DNA of 64,000 nucleotides from Mesodorylaimus sp. YZB2_4. Lineage: Eukaryota > Nematoda > Enoplea > Dorylaimida > Dorylaimidae. Numbering within the stretch: the first letter of the stretch is position 1; each line of letters opens with the position of its first letter. Location of the stretch: NCBI GenBank assembly GCA_030248295.1, contig JASANH010000626.1:930001-994000 (forward strand), given 5' to 3'. A program made the position numbers and the translations under genes. The notes beneath the pieces were generated by a model. That model searched no databases. It saw nothing but the letters and a program-made list of their open reading frames with translations, and was not told where the DNA came from. This document shows positions 31,922 through 46,112 of this stretch, piece by piece.

Positions 31922-34900
31922 TTATTGAGCCATTTTCTTCAAATTTGGCGAGACCTAAAATTGAAATCCTTTTAAAGGACTGCAAGTTTTAGCCTGTTGA
32001 AAATGGCAGTCAAATAGCGTTCGTTCGGGATCCCGGTCCCGATCCCGATCCCGGTCGGGATTGCCCCTCCCGAATCCGATCCCGATCCCGATAAAAAGTG
32101 TTCGGGATTGGGGACTGAATATTGTGGTGATAGAATGTTTTTATTGCACCAGGGAATGGGGCTGGTGTATGGGAAACGAGCTGTAGGGGTGATAATGGCA
32201 TGATCGGATGAAACTACTCCCATAAAATGCACAAGTCCTGCTTTTCCTGATGTACGATTTGCGCCCAGTTGGATATAGTAACAGCCCGCATTTGCCATTA
32301 TTAGATGGTGGGCCTGCTGCAGAAGCTGGCGACATTCTGCTTGACACTGACTCAGATGGTCATGGCCATCAAAATATTTCAGAAGGGGAAATAAAGAGAC
32401 CTTGGCGGATGATTGAATTGATAGAGGAGAAGGAGGGGATTTGTTTGCTAATTTGTAACTGATTCTTCGCTTGCCTGATTTTGAATGCAATAAAATACTG
32501 CACTAAAAATTATCTAAGGAAAGGAAATCTGTGGCTTTTTATTTGCTGGCTACTCAGGGTGGGTTGTAGGTCATCTATAGCCAATGAAAAGCGCTCTCTT
32601 CACAAAATCCCGATCCTGTCCCGATCCCGATCCCGGTCGGGATTGAGCGAGTCCCGATCCCGATACCAATCCCGAAAATAATGATCCCGAACGAACGCTA
32701 CAGTCAAAACAGGTCCATATCGCTCAAATGCATTCGAGACCAGAAAACTCACTTGGAATTCGCAACCAGTCGACGAGACGACTTCCTCCACGGTCGCCCC
32801 ATCCGCCAATTCGGTCAATGTGAGTCCCGATTCCGGATTCACCTCGAACACGCACTTTTCGGTGATGATCATATCCACAACATTCTTGCCAGTCAGGGGC
32901 AGCGAGCAGGACGGCAGGATCTTATGTGTTCCCTTGGCCGTGTGTTCCATGGTCACGATGACTCGCGATCCTGGTGCCGCTACCAAGTCCATGGCGCCGC
33001 CCATGCCTTTCACCAACTTGCCCTGGAACAGAGGCTGTGACGACACTAGCGGGCTGGACCGTTGATTTGTGTTACACCCCGCAGATCGAGCCTGTCACCA
33101 TCAGCAGTCGGAAAGGCCAAACCAGGCAGTCCTCCAAGTAACAAGGACCAGAAGCATCAGGGCCGACGGAATTTTGTCCCGCCCAGGAGCAAGTCTATCG
33201 TGCAGGCTGCTATTCTGTGCTTCCTGCAAATATGAGGCAGCTAGTCACGGCAACTAAATACACTACCACAGGACACGGCAGCTTCCCTCAGACGTCTTCA
33301 CGAGGAGCACGTTCACCGAGCGCCTCAGTACGATAGCGGGCTGTCCCAAACAGTGGTCGAGGACCCAATTCCTAATCCTCTACTCTTTCGAGTCCACTCT
33401 GGACGGTACTGGGTGAGCCACACACGGCCTGCTGTGCAAGACCAGAGAGAACAAAGGCTTCCAAACCGACTTCCCTCGCTAGGGATCGAACCTAGGACGA
33501 GTTAAGTCATCCCAGGAAAGCTACCGTGGCCGGTGAGAGCTGCTCGCCTTGCTGCCCTCGCCTGCCGCGTCTTGACTACATCCCAGGTAGGCAAAACGGG
33601 TTAGATTTCCCATGGGGTCAAGGTGGCAAAGGACACTGCCAACAAAGAAACAGAGACAGCACTTACGGGGATCATCCAGTTCGCCAGATCGCCGTACTGG
33701 GATACTTGCAAGGCGCCGAGAATTGTCAGGTCGATGTGGCCGCTAAAACGAGTAGTCAGCGCCAAATAAGCAGGTAGTGTGTAACAGGTGTGATCGGCCT
33801 GTGGAGAAGGTAGCGTACCTCAACTGGCCGCCTTATACACATAGAAGTGCGTGGTTGCTTTGCTTTTGCTGGCCCCTCAGCCTCAGCCTCTAGGAGGTAA
33901 GGCAAACCCCGTCTGGTTGCTGCCTTGGGCTCCCATGACTAGGAGGTCTCCATAAAAGAATTTCTGGGATGATCCGCAGTATCTTCTCCAAGCCTATCAC
34001 AGTAGGGACTCCTTGAACTCATTTTTGTACCCCCTCCCCGACTGCACCGAGATTAGAGGACCCAACTTTCGCGACCCTTCCATGGATGACTGAACCTGTG
34101 CAAGCACTAGTATCAGAGCACAGACTTACTCACCCTCTGATCATGGCGAAACTATCGTCACTGCTGAAGTAGGATGCACCAGGCAAGATGGTCACTGTTT
34201 CTTTTCCTGCATTGATCAAATCGGGATCTTGTTCGCCTTCTTTCGGATACGGGCCCAAACCCAGGATTCCATTCTCGCTTTGCAACACCACCTTGACACC
34301 GGGCGGCAAGTAGTTGGGGCAGAGCATGGGTATGCCGATTCCCAGATTAGCGAAGATTCCATCCGACAATTCGCGAGCAGCACGACGAGCGATGCGTTCA
34401 CGCATTTTGGCTGCCGGACTTTCGTCTTGTTTTGCTGCGGCCTTTTGGAAAATAAGACGCTCGATACGTTTCTCGAATTTGGCCCCGCGAATAACGCGAT
34501 GAACGTAAACTGAAGGCACGTGAACGGAGTCCGGATCGAACGAGCCGACGTCCACGATTTCTTCCACTTCCGCAATGGTCACTTTGGCCGCACGAGCCAT
34601 GGGAGGATTGAAATTGCGTGCTGTTTTTCTAAAAAGGGACTAAGAGAATGCAGGGTGACCGTCGGACAAACTTTGTCCCGGGCACCTAAGACCACGGGTT
34701 TCTGACTGATTTCTGCGTACGGTGTGGTGATATTGGGAATAAGAAACAGCGAGTTCCCGTCTTCCATCCTAGTCATACCTGAATATAAGATTGCCCATGC
34801 GATCCGCTTTCCAGGCCTTGATCAGTGCAAAGTCTCCCGTGATTGCCTCTTCCATAATGTAATTGACGCCATTGAACACTCGATGCTCCTTCGTCTTGCT

Positions 34901-36349
34901 GGCTATCTCTACTTTGCCATCTTTCGTGTACCTGATCGGCGCCCCACCCTCGTGGATCAAGGTACCGAAGCCGGTCGGAGTGAAAAAGGCTGGAATTCCT
35001 GCCCCACCTGCTCGAATTCGCTCGGCTAAGGTGCCCTAAAAAAGCAGGGACGATTTGCACAGACTGCACAGCCAAGTCGTTCATGTACAATCGTGTCTAT
35101 TCGAGAGCCCGTGAAAACAAACTGCTGCAACTTACTTGAGGAGCGAATTCTAATTCCAATTCTCCATGAAGAAATTGTCGCTCAAATTCTGGATTCTCTC
35201 CGACATAAGATGATATCATGCGTTTGATTTGATGAGTTTTCAGCAATAGGCCGAGCCCCCAATTTTCCACACCGCAGTTATTGCTAACCACAGTCAGATT
35301 CTTTACTTTTGTGTCCAAGAGACCTTGTATCAAATTCTCGGGGATGCCGCATAGGCCAAAACCTAAAAGCTTATTTCATTAAGTAGTATAATACTCAAAA
35401 TACTGCACTGGACAAATTACAGAGTTTGAAAAGAACGGTGCGTAGAATCGTGAGCGTGAAACATGCAGTCAGTCAGTCAAGGTAGCGGTCGAACTGACCC
35501 GCAGGCAACAGAGCAAGCACTCAAAGAGCGCAATTTGGCAAAGCGTCCTTTGCAGCATAATCTCTTTGCAACATGGAATTCTGCAGCACTAGATGGCCAA
35601 ACCTATCAATCACACATAAGCCTGACCAAACTCCTCACCTCTGCCACTGCACACTGCAGAACTCAATTCATCTTACCTCCGACAAGTAAGGTCGCATTAT
35701 CAGGAATGTCCCTAACTGCATCCACAGCATTCTCAAAGAATTTGGCTCGTCGAGATTGGCTGGTTGAAAAATAGCAAGCGCCTAAACTGGACGTCTAAAA
35801 ATGGACATTCCATCACTACCACTTTACGAAAATAACAATGCAAGTGCAGAACATACCAGTCTCTGTTTGGCTGCGTTTGAACCCCCACCAAGAGAATATG
35901 AAGATGCCAGAAATATTCTAAATGTCCGGAGAAGATGCATTCTTGAACGACTAAACGATAAACCCCGCTTACGTGGTTTTGTTTTGGCTTGCAAATAGAG
36001 GCGGCCGACGTGTCTGCGAGCCGTCTATTTACTGATCTGGGATTTCATCAATTCAAGGGCACGAAGCCAAACTACGGTAACGCACAATGATGCTCAGGTT
36101 TGAAACCAGTTACTGCATTTTGCGGTAAGTTTAAAATATCTATCTGCAATTTACATAGAAAGATGTAGCTATTTGCTCAATTGACATTTTCAGAAAGGTT
36201 ATGTCCAGTTTAATTAAAGTTTTTAGCTTTATGGTCCCCGAGGTAGCTTCACTCAACTACCCCCACCCAATAAGTGGAGGGATCGATTTTTCTTGATTGC
36301 TTACGTTTCTCGTCCTTTGGCAACACGCTACGGCTGATGGAAGGTTCAT
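31922..36349 (-). CDS. OXCT1: Succinyl-CoA:3-ketoacid CoA transferase, mitochondrial (SCOT)
   Basis: Eight exons: 36349-36305, 35794-35677, 35362-35136, 35035-34779, 34628-34134, 33742-33667, 33022-32753 and 31954-31922, giving 506 aa (human 520). SCOT moves CoA from succinyl-CoA to acetoacetate in mitochondria for ketone-body use. Exon 1 ([15 protein letters not shown]) plus [10 protein letters not shown] looks like a mitochondrial presequence; exon 1 is the least certain. The A half has [26 protein letters not shown] and [18 protein letters not shown]. The B half has the catalytic glutamate in [27 protein letters not shown] and [11 protein letters not shown]. The 33-bp last exon encodes [10 protein letters not shown], matching the family C-terminus. 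The last intron contains a hAT-like MITE. The gene is divergent from copine. Confidence 0.96.
32015..32700. mobile_element. hAT-like MITE with 8-bp target duplication
   Basis: An exact 8-bp direct repeat CAGTCAAA flanks the element (32007-32014 and 32701-32708). Terminal inverted repeats are perfect for 18 bp (TAGCGTTCGTTCGGGATC), then degenerate into arrays of GGGATC/CCCGATC hexamers on both sides (about 32030-32090 and 32605-32690). The element is 686 bp without transposase coding, and lies in the last SCOT intron. An 8-bp duplication is the hallmark of hAT transposition. Confidence 0.88.
33470..33545 (-). repeat. tRNA-like SINE remnant in a SCOT intron
   Basis: The minus strand contains a box B-like CCTAGGTTCGATCCCT and, upstream, a tRNA-D-arm-like GGCCACGGTAGCTTTCCTGG. 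It is probably a degraded SINE of another family rather than a working tRNA; no acceptor stem pairing is evident. Confidence 0.3.
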
Positions 36350-36650
36350 TTTCTCGGCGGCCAGCACGTCCTTGGGGAAAGTGCCCTTTTCGACGTCCTC
36401 ATTCTCGACTAGCCAATGCAAGACCACAACGCACTTTTTGCTGACGTCAATTTGGTGTAATGGAATTCTTGGTCGACTACGTAGCTCCCTATCTCGTGAT
36501 TACCGGCTGACGTCATTTTCCAGGTGACTCATCAAGTGTACAGCGGCCACCTGCGCGTGCTGTCGTCTGATTGGTCAGTTCCAGAATAGGCTCCGCCCAC
36601 TTGTAGGAAGTGTGTAGTCAGCCGTATTCTATTTCTGTTTGTCACAGTTT

Positions 36651-36657
36651 ATAAAAC
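36651..36657 (+). promoter_or_regulatory. TATA-box candidate (TATAAAA) for copine
   Basis: TATAAAA lies 37 bp upstream of the copine ATG, in the 344-bp spacer to the divergent SCOT gene. If used, the 5' leader would be very short. Confidence 0.4.
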
Positions 36658-36693
36658 TTGGCGGTGTTGAAAAGTTCGAGGAATATTGAAATA

Positions 36694-39571
<2,878 letters not shown>

Positions 39572-40136
39572 TCTTGAATGGGGGACTTCGATTCCTCTTC
39601 TGCACTTCTTTCCCGACCACCTGTTATGGTCTCTCGTTCCTTCGATGAAGACGACTAATGGTATCGTGCTCACTTCTCCCGCTGTATGATGTGTGCTATA
39701 TCTCAGCATTTGCGGCCATATTGCTTATTATGTACCCAAACCTTCTTTGCGTGCTGATGTTGTGCCATGCTGGGATGGTTAAGGTTATGTTTAGACAGGT
39801 CTGGCTCGATTGCTTTACTAGAGACCAGGTTTGACGGTTTGGACAGATGTATAGATTTTATGATAAACTAGTGCAGTGCACATGCGTTGTTGGATGGATA
39901 GCTGATAAAGTTCAATGTGTATAAAAATGATACTGAAGGATGTATGTGGAAATTATTAGGAAATGTTTTTGAACTTAGCGCTCTTTTTCACTTACCTGAG
40001 CATCAAGGGCTGTGTTGCGGTTCTGGGAAAATTCGCATTTTCGTCGAAAATCTTTGACCGAGGGAGGGATTTGATACGATTATTCGAGCAAATTTTTGAC
40101 CTGGTTGATTAAATCGTTTTACTCAAGGACGATAAA
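39572..40136. other. Spacer copine to SNF, no gene seen
   Basis: This 565-bp spacer contains the copine 3' untranslated region and the presumed promoter of the downstream gene run. No further gene was seen. Confidence 0.4.
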
Positions 40137-41238
40137 ATGGCGGACATTCGACCCAATCACACAATATACATTAATAATTTGAACGAGAAGGTCAAAAAGG
40201 AAGGTAAGGTTGTGGGATTACTGTAGGCCTGTCAGATTTATTTTTGTTCTTTTTTGTAGAGCTAAAGAAATCTCTCTACGCAATTTTCTCGCAGTTTGGA
40301 CAAATCTTGGACATCATAGCTTCACGAACGCTGAAAATGCGAGGTCAGGCGTTTGTGATTTTCAAGGATATCAACAGCGCAACGACAGCACTCCGATCGA
40401 TGCAAGGATTTCCTTTTTATGAAAAGCCAATGGTAAGTCATCTAGCTGCAACAATCAGGGGTCTGGATTAGGTATTAAAGTGGGGCGGACTATTTGCCGG
40501 AGATCAGCGGTAGACCCACAACCCTTCGAGGCTGATAGAATAACTTCGAAAAATCGAGGGGGAACTTCACCATCGTGAAATGTGTGTGGAGTTCGAACAT
40601 AGCGACATGTATTTTTGAAATTGGGATGTTTGGTTTACCTATGTCGAATCTAATGACCACGAGTCTAGGCGTATCTCGTAACACTGCTAATTGATCACCT
40701 TGCGATTTCAGAGAATTCAATACGCTAAGCAAGATTCGGACGTTGTTGCACAAATGAAAGGCACTTTCGTTGAAAGGCCTAAAAAGGCCTTGAAAAGATT
40801 GGACGAGGTTCCCGGCGAATCGAAAAAGGAACGAAAACGTCGATTGGCTGCGGAAAAAGCTAAACAACAGCAAATTGCGGGGGGCGGAGCAGTGGGTGGT
40901 TTGGACGTCGGTCGAGGCGGCGGAGGCGAAACTGGCGAACAACCACCAAACAAAATCTTATTTTGTACCAATCTACCCGAGGAAACAACGGAAGAGATGT
41001 TACAGATGCTTTTCAACCAGTAAATTCAACTATTTTTATCAATTATCCATCGTATTCCATGACCAATTTTCGTTTCAGATTTCCGGGTTTCAAAGAAGTT
41101 CGTTTGGTCCCAAATCGCCACGACATCGCGTTTATCGAATTCGAGAACGAATTTCATTCGGGTACAGCTCGAGATGCTTTGCAAAATTTCAAAATAACTC
41201 CAAACCACGCTATGAAAATTTCTTTTGCCAAGAAGTGA
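40137..41238 (+). CDS. snf: U1 snRNP A / U2 snRNP B'' protein (SNF)
   Basis: Four exons, 40137-40203, 40260-40432, 40712-41019 and 41079-41238, encode 235 aa. RRM1 has [12 protein letters not shown] (RNP2) and RGQAFVIF (RNP1), with the RNA-binding FSQFGQI loop; RRM2 has [11 protein letters not shown] and DIAFIEFE. The Lys-rich linker with a Gly-rich run ([12 protein letters not shown]) is short, as in Drosophila SNF, which serves both U1 and U2. It binds U1 stem-loop II and/or U2 stem-loop IV in the nucleus. First gene of a tightly packed same-strand run. Confidence 0.95.
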
Positions 41239-41392
41239 TTTTTCGTGGATCTCTCAGGCACGTTTTGTGGATTTTGGTTATACTTTCTGTTTTTTTGGTC
41301 AGCATCAAGTAAACAGTTTCATTTCGTTATCTTGACGATCTTTTTTGAATTGTTATATCGTATATTTTTGAATTCCGCTTACTTGTGGCTAT

Positions 41393-41411
41393 TATTTGTG
41401 TTTTCTTACAG
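41393..41411 (+). promoter_or_regulatory. Acceptor-like site before HSCB (candidate trans-splice site)
   Basis: TTGTGTTTTCTTACAG ends at 41411, six bases before the HSCB ATG. It sits in a T-rich 179-bp spacer after the SNF stop that contains no AATAAA. Confidence 0.45.
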
Positions 41412-41417
41412 ATAACG

Positions 41418-42068
41418 ATGTTGTTGGTTGGAAACGTGCTACGTCGTTTGGCGACCGTATCCACTTGCTTACCGCACGCGAATTGTTGGCGTTGTGAGAA
41501 GTTACTAGATTGCGAACGAGAAAAATTTTTTTGTGGTTCTTGTCAACATATTCAACCGCCAGTAAAATGCGTAAATTATTTTCAATATTTAGATCAACCA
41601 GTTTCATTTGATTTGGATTTGGTTTCATTAGCGACTCATTTCAAAAATCTTCAAAAACAATTGCATCCTGATCGATTTACAAATCGATCGAATGATGAGC
41701 AAAATTATTCTGCTCAGCAGTCATCTCTAGTCAATAAGGCCTATTCGACATTATCGAATGCTTTACCCAGGGCTTTGTATTTACTGAAACTATACGGCAA
41801 ACCATTGACCGAAGTGAAAGGCCAATCGACCGATCCTGAATTCCTAGCGGAAATGTTAGAATTGAATGAACGATTGGCCGATTGCGAGTCGATGGACGAT
41901 GTGAAGAAGATGGGTCGGGAGAACAAGGCTGTGTTGCATCGATTGCAGCAGGAATTGTCGGGTGCTTTTGACGAGAAGAATATTGAGAAGGCCAGGGATA
42001 TCGTGATTCGAATGAAGTTCTATGTGTCCTTGGAACAAAAGGTGCACTCGAAGTTAGGATTTGCATGA
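41418..42068 (+). CDS. HSCB: Iron-sulfur cluster co-chaperone HscB, mitochondrial
   Basis: This 216-aa protein is encoded in a single exon. It assists the mitochondrial Hsp70 in handing Fe-S clusters from ISCU. The N-terminus is hydrophobic/basic (MLLVGNVLRRLATVST, presequence-like), followed by the metazoan HSCB zinc knuckle CWRC...CGSC. The J domain starts NYFQYLDQP and carries the HPDRF signature (HPD motif), then SSLVNKAYSTLSNALPRALYLL. The C-terminal three-helix HscB domain includes PEFLAEMLELNE. The frame is open upstream to 41385, but the ATG at 41418 lies just after an acceptor-like TTCTTACAG. Second gene of the operon-like run. Confidence 0.95.
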   Translation: MLLVGNVLRRLATVSTCLPHANCWRCEKLLDCEREKFFCGSCQHIQPPVKCVNYFQYLDQPVSFDLDLVSLATHFKNLQKQLHPDRFTNRSNDEQNYSAQQSSLVNKAYSTLSNALPRALYLLKLYGKPLTEVKGQSTDPEFLAEMLELNERLADCESMDDVKKMGRENKAVLHRLQQELSGAFDEKNIEKARDIVIRMKFYVSLEQKVHSKLGFA

Positions 42069-42172
42069 GGACAGTAAAAGTGGTTTTCTATGTCAGGACG
42101 GGTGGTGATTGGGAACGGCTAGTCCGAGTGCATTTGCGATGGGGTACGCTTGCTTTGGTGTGTTTAGTGATC

Positions 42173-42189
42173 AGTGATTATTGTTGCAG
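42173..42189 (+). promoter_or_regulatory. Acceptor-like site before TBC1D7 (candidate trans-splice site)
   Basis: GTGATTATTGTTGCAG ends at 42189, 15 bp upstream of the TBC1D7 ATG, in the 136-bp spacer after HSCB. Confidence 0.45.
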
Positions 42190-42204
42190 CAGTCGTGGTG
42201 ACCC

Positions 42205-45200
42205 ATGCCTGAGACGAAGAACTTCCGTTCGAATTATTATGAAAAGATCGGGTTTAAGTCGGTGGATATCAAGAAGTCGTTGGAGAGCATTCTCAGTGAG
42301 CCAGTACTCGACATGGCCAAGCTGGCTCAGTTCGTCATCAAGTACGAATTGCCTGCACAGTATCGAGTGGTCGTGTGGAAGTATATGCTCAGTAAGTACA
42401 TTGGCTGCGGTGGGGCGGAGATGCTGGAACGAGGGGACCTCCGCAGTCTGGTGGCGTACCGACAGGATGGAACAGCACGCGCATAATGGCGTTAGGCATT
42501 TTTAAGAAATTGAGGCAAAAATCATCTTCGAAAATTCAGGCATGATCAGTGGGCTTGAAAAAGCATGTCATGTCACGTCATGTCATGTCATGTCATGTCA
42601 TACTTTATCCATTGCCAAGCACTATACAGCGCACTCGAGGGCTAAGGAACACATATTCGACAATCATTTTGTACCGAGGCGGGAGTCGAACCCTCCCCTG
42701 TAAGTGCGCACCCAGCGTGAGAGGCAGACGCCTTAACCCGCTAGGCCACGACCCCGGCACATTTTTGGGACAAGGGCGGCAGGGTTGATTAGAGCCGCGG
42801 TGGCTGAGTTGGTGAAGGCGTTTGTCCCGCATTGCTTGGGCCAGCAGGGAGGACGGCAGTTTAGTAAGCCCGTTCTCAAAGTGGAAACGGGTCTTCGATG
42901 GCGATTGAGTCCGTCGCTGGCCTTGCACACTTTGCTCTGGGCGACTAACCCTGTACCGTCAAGTGGATCGCCGAACGAGTAGAGAATCAGGAAAATGGTT
43001 CCCGAACACCAGTCGGGAAGGTCCCTCTCTTCTCGCTCAGTATCATCCTGGGACGCTGGTGCTGGCACAGGATGCCCTCGTGTGGAGGTGTCCAAGTGGA
43101 GACACGCAGGGAAGCTGGTCACCTCACTGTCCAAACTTATCATGTCATAACTGCTGGAATAGGCAAGACAGCGAAGATTGTGCAGCAGATTATCTGCGTG
43201 AGATCGTCACTCCATGGGCATCTTTTATCAACGGTTTTCGAGTTTTGTTCTCGTCGTTTTTATAGCATGGTTGCTGGCCATCTATAGGCAAAAAGAGTTG
43301 GAAGTCCCGTGGGGCCCAACCCACAAAAAAGGGTTGATTGTCATTCAAATTTGGCGCTTAGTATGTCAGTTCAACGCGCGCAAGGGAGAGGGAAGCTTAG
43401 TTTGCTGGCACAGCTCAGTCAGTCGATGCCCACGTGTCGTGCTTGAGGTATCTTCGAAGTGTGCTTGAAACTGACGGCGCCGAATCTGAGGAACAACGTT
43501 AGTGCCCCAATGCACTCGATTAGCGTATAACATTTGAATGTCCAAAAATAAGCATGACAAATGCAAATAGGTCACATCCTGTGCAATAAAGTACGGATAA
43601 AAGTATGGACTTCTCATAGACGCCGTGTCTTACTGCTGACTGCATGCCCGAATCCATTGATGTCATGGAGCAGCGATCGATTGTGGTTTTTTAAGATGAG
43701 TTTCTTATCAGCGTTATGTAATGCTCGGTCAGTCTGTTTTTCCTTCAGGTGTAACGACAATCCCGATGTCGCTCGTCTAGCCACATATCTACGGGCTCGG
43801 GTTCTCGGGGCTTCAGGTTGTAGTATGAGGACTCACAACCCGGAACCAAACTCACCGAATGTGCACAGACTACGATGAGCCATACTCGATTATTGACCAC
43901 ACAAATATTCCCGAAACGCACGCGCACAACTACTCTCGGTGACAGTCAACCAACAGTCTCCCAACATAACAATGCACACGCCCAACCAGAAGTATGCAGC
44001 ATTACACTATCACTCAAATACACGCAGACGCACGCTAACATTCCAGCACAGCTTCATCACACAGGCACTGTTGTGTGGTGTGTGGTTGGCGCAGTGTGCC
44101 CAGCATTCCTGGACGGTCGGAGATCGATACCTCCGGCACTGAGGAATCAAACCATTCTGATGTTTCAGCCGTCTTCCCAGTTCGCCTGGAAAGCACTCTT
44201 GGAATTGTGTGTCTCATATCTGCCATCGCTTCAGCGCGCTGGTTACACCAGCCAACCCTAGTCCTTGGGTCCCTGGGTAAAGCCGTGAAGCAGGATGCCA
44301 AAATGAGCTCAGCCAACTGGCCGTGAATTGCTGTAGACAGATAGAGTAGTCATGGTCTTGCGCGGGCTACAGTCTCACATACGAATTTCCTTATGGAGTG
44401 GAAGTGCGAGGAAAAGTTTCAAGGGGGGGTGTCAGACAGAGTTGTGCAGAGTAGTGATAAATTGGCGCTCGCTTGCTTCCTGTCTGTGCAAATGCTGTAG
44501 TGCGTCTGCTCGTTCAGTCTCCGCTGGAGTTTTCGCACTACGCTAAAATCCCAGGGCAGCCAACTAGTCTTCCGACCTGCCTATGGCTGAAACATCACTC
44601 TGACGGGTGACGTTTCCCCAGCTACGAGCACTGCGCAGAGGATCGATGCCAGACGAGCCTCTGCAATGTGACCTGGGCAGGATTTAGTTGTGATTGCTTT
44701 TCAGATGTGACATCTTACAATAAGGAAGCGGCCGAATTCGTGTGGGAGCAACGTCGGGAACAATTCCAAGTTCTGTTGCAATCATTGATTACCATGAGAC
44801 GATTGCCACCATCCGTGGAGAACGACGAAGCGACCGATCGTCGTCGAATGATGTGCAGCATGGTGGCCTTGGAAGAAAATCGTCTCCCATGGGCCGAATG
44901 TATGGACTCTTTGTCAGTTCCGTCCACTATGGCCAGTTCGAGACGACACTTGGACCAGAAGAAAGGATGGGAAGAAGATTTCGACGTTGTGTACGATCTG
45001 ATTGAGGACTCGCTGACTGTCGAAGACCAAGTGGAGATGTACTGGCTGTGCCGAAATCTGTACAAAATTGTGACTCAGCGGAAATTATTAGTGCAAGCGC
45101 AGGTGAGGGCTTTGCCGAGTTTGATTGGCTTAGTTCGACTGTACAGTGCCTGATAGATGAAAGAAGCGGAATCGTACATTTGGAGGAAGGACTCGGCGTT

Positions 45201-45974
45201 GGCTGCTCACTTGGAAAGTGGCAATGTGTTTCGATGGCCCACAGTGTCCACAGTCATCATCGACTTGCTGCGATACGCCTTCGCTGGGGCGTTTCGTTAC
45301 GAGACGGTAATAAGGTGGGTATGTTGCATTGGCCAGGGGTGTTTTGGGATTTGCGTGAGGTTTGCATGTGCTGATGCGGGGGGGCGGTGGTGGAGCGTCG
45401 CAAAATTGGTTTTTATTTTTAGTCTTTGGGACAAGATCGTATCCGGGTCAGAGATGGGAGAAGTGTTCGTTTTGGCCGAGATCCTCCTGGCGCATCGAAC
45501 TCTGCTTATGGCGACACCGGCCAATTTGCTGCTTGAAAAACTCGAGCACGTGACACGTGAGGTATGTTGCGCACATTTGTCGTCCCCCGTGAGCAGAGGC
45601 TGATAAGATGCGTCGAATGAGCTGTGGACGTACGCTGGTGCATTTGTGAGTACGAGCGGAAGGGATGGCAGAGCTGTCTCGTTCTAGATCTGCTCTTCTA
45701 GATCTCGATCGTTAACCAGCAAAGTATTATTGACCGAGCCTTGGAAGTGTGGCAGCTGGAATTCGGTGGCATTTTGCATCCAAGCCTGACTGCACCCGTG
45801 GCTGGACCCTTGTCCGCAGTGGCTAGTTCCACCAGTGCTCCTCCCCCAACGGCGGCCACGTTTCCTGCTGCTGCAGTGGCTAGTACTGATGTGAAATATA
45901 AGATGTCGACGGATGTGACCAATGCTAATAGAAGTGCTAAGCCTAGAAAGTTTTCCAATTTTATGAAAATGTGA
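42205..45974 (+). CDS. TBC1D7: TBC1 domain family member 7 (third TSC-complex subunit)
   Basis: Five exons, 42205-42391, 44705-45102, 45157-45314, 45423-45561 and 45702-45974, encode 384 aa. The N-terminus NFRSNYYEKIGFKSVDIKKSL matches vertebrate TBC1D7 closely, followed by YRVVVWKYML and LWDKIVSGSEMGEVFVLAEILL of the TBC fold. TBC1D7 stabilises the TSC1-TSC2 complex that restrains Rheb and mTORC1. The usual RabGAP arginine finger is not apparent, as in the family. A C-terminal tail rich in Ala/Ser/Pro is added. Intron 1 is 2.3 kb, far longer than other introns here, and holds a SINE and other repeats. Intron 2 is only 54 bp. Third gene of the operon-like run. Confidence 0.9.
42564..42759 (-). 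mobile_element. tRNA-Ser-derived SINE, copy 4, with pentamer tail
   Basis: On the minus strand: head GTCGTGGCCTAGCGGGTTAA (box A consensus TGGCCTAGCGGG), CTGCCTCTCACGC, intact box B GGTTCGACTCC, body TTGTCGAATATGTGTTCC and CCCTCGAGTGCGC, then a 3' tail of repeated TGACA units (42564-42600). It is the best-preserved copy and is inserted antisense in TBC1D7 intron 1. A second tRNA-like stretch (GCGGTGGCTGAGTTGGTG) begins near 42797 on the + strand. Confidence 0.85.
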
Positions 45975-46083
45975 ATTGGAGTAAATTTTTGGGAAGGAGG
46001 AAGTTACCGAGTGGATTGTTGAAGGACGTGTCCTTTTTTGCTTCCTGCAACTGATCATCTGAGAATTGCGGACAGTATTTATT

Positions 46084-46098
46084 GATTTTTCGTTTCAG
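46084..46098 (+). promoter_or_regulatory. Acceptor-like site before PHYH (candidate trans-splice site)
   Basis: GATTTTTCGTTTCAG ends at 46098, 14 bp upstream of the PHYH ATG, in the 138-bp spacer after TBC1D7. Confidence 0.5.
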
Positions 46099-46112
46099 TG
46101 CCTTGCCGTCGC

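Noticed and set aside
42564-42600. CRISPR-like direct repeats (CATGTCATGTCA)
   Set aside because: It is a plain pentamer microsatellite forming the SINE tail, with no spacers, in a eukaryotic intron.
42660-42760. Functional tRNA-Ser gene on the minus strand
   Set aside because: Box A and box B are intact, but the anticodon arm and acceptor stem do not pair convincingly and the sequence continues into a body shared with other copies. It is a SINE head.
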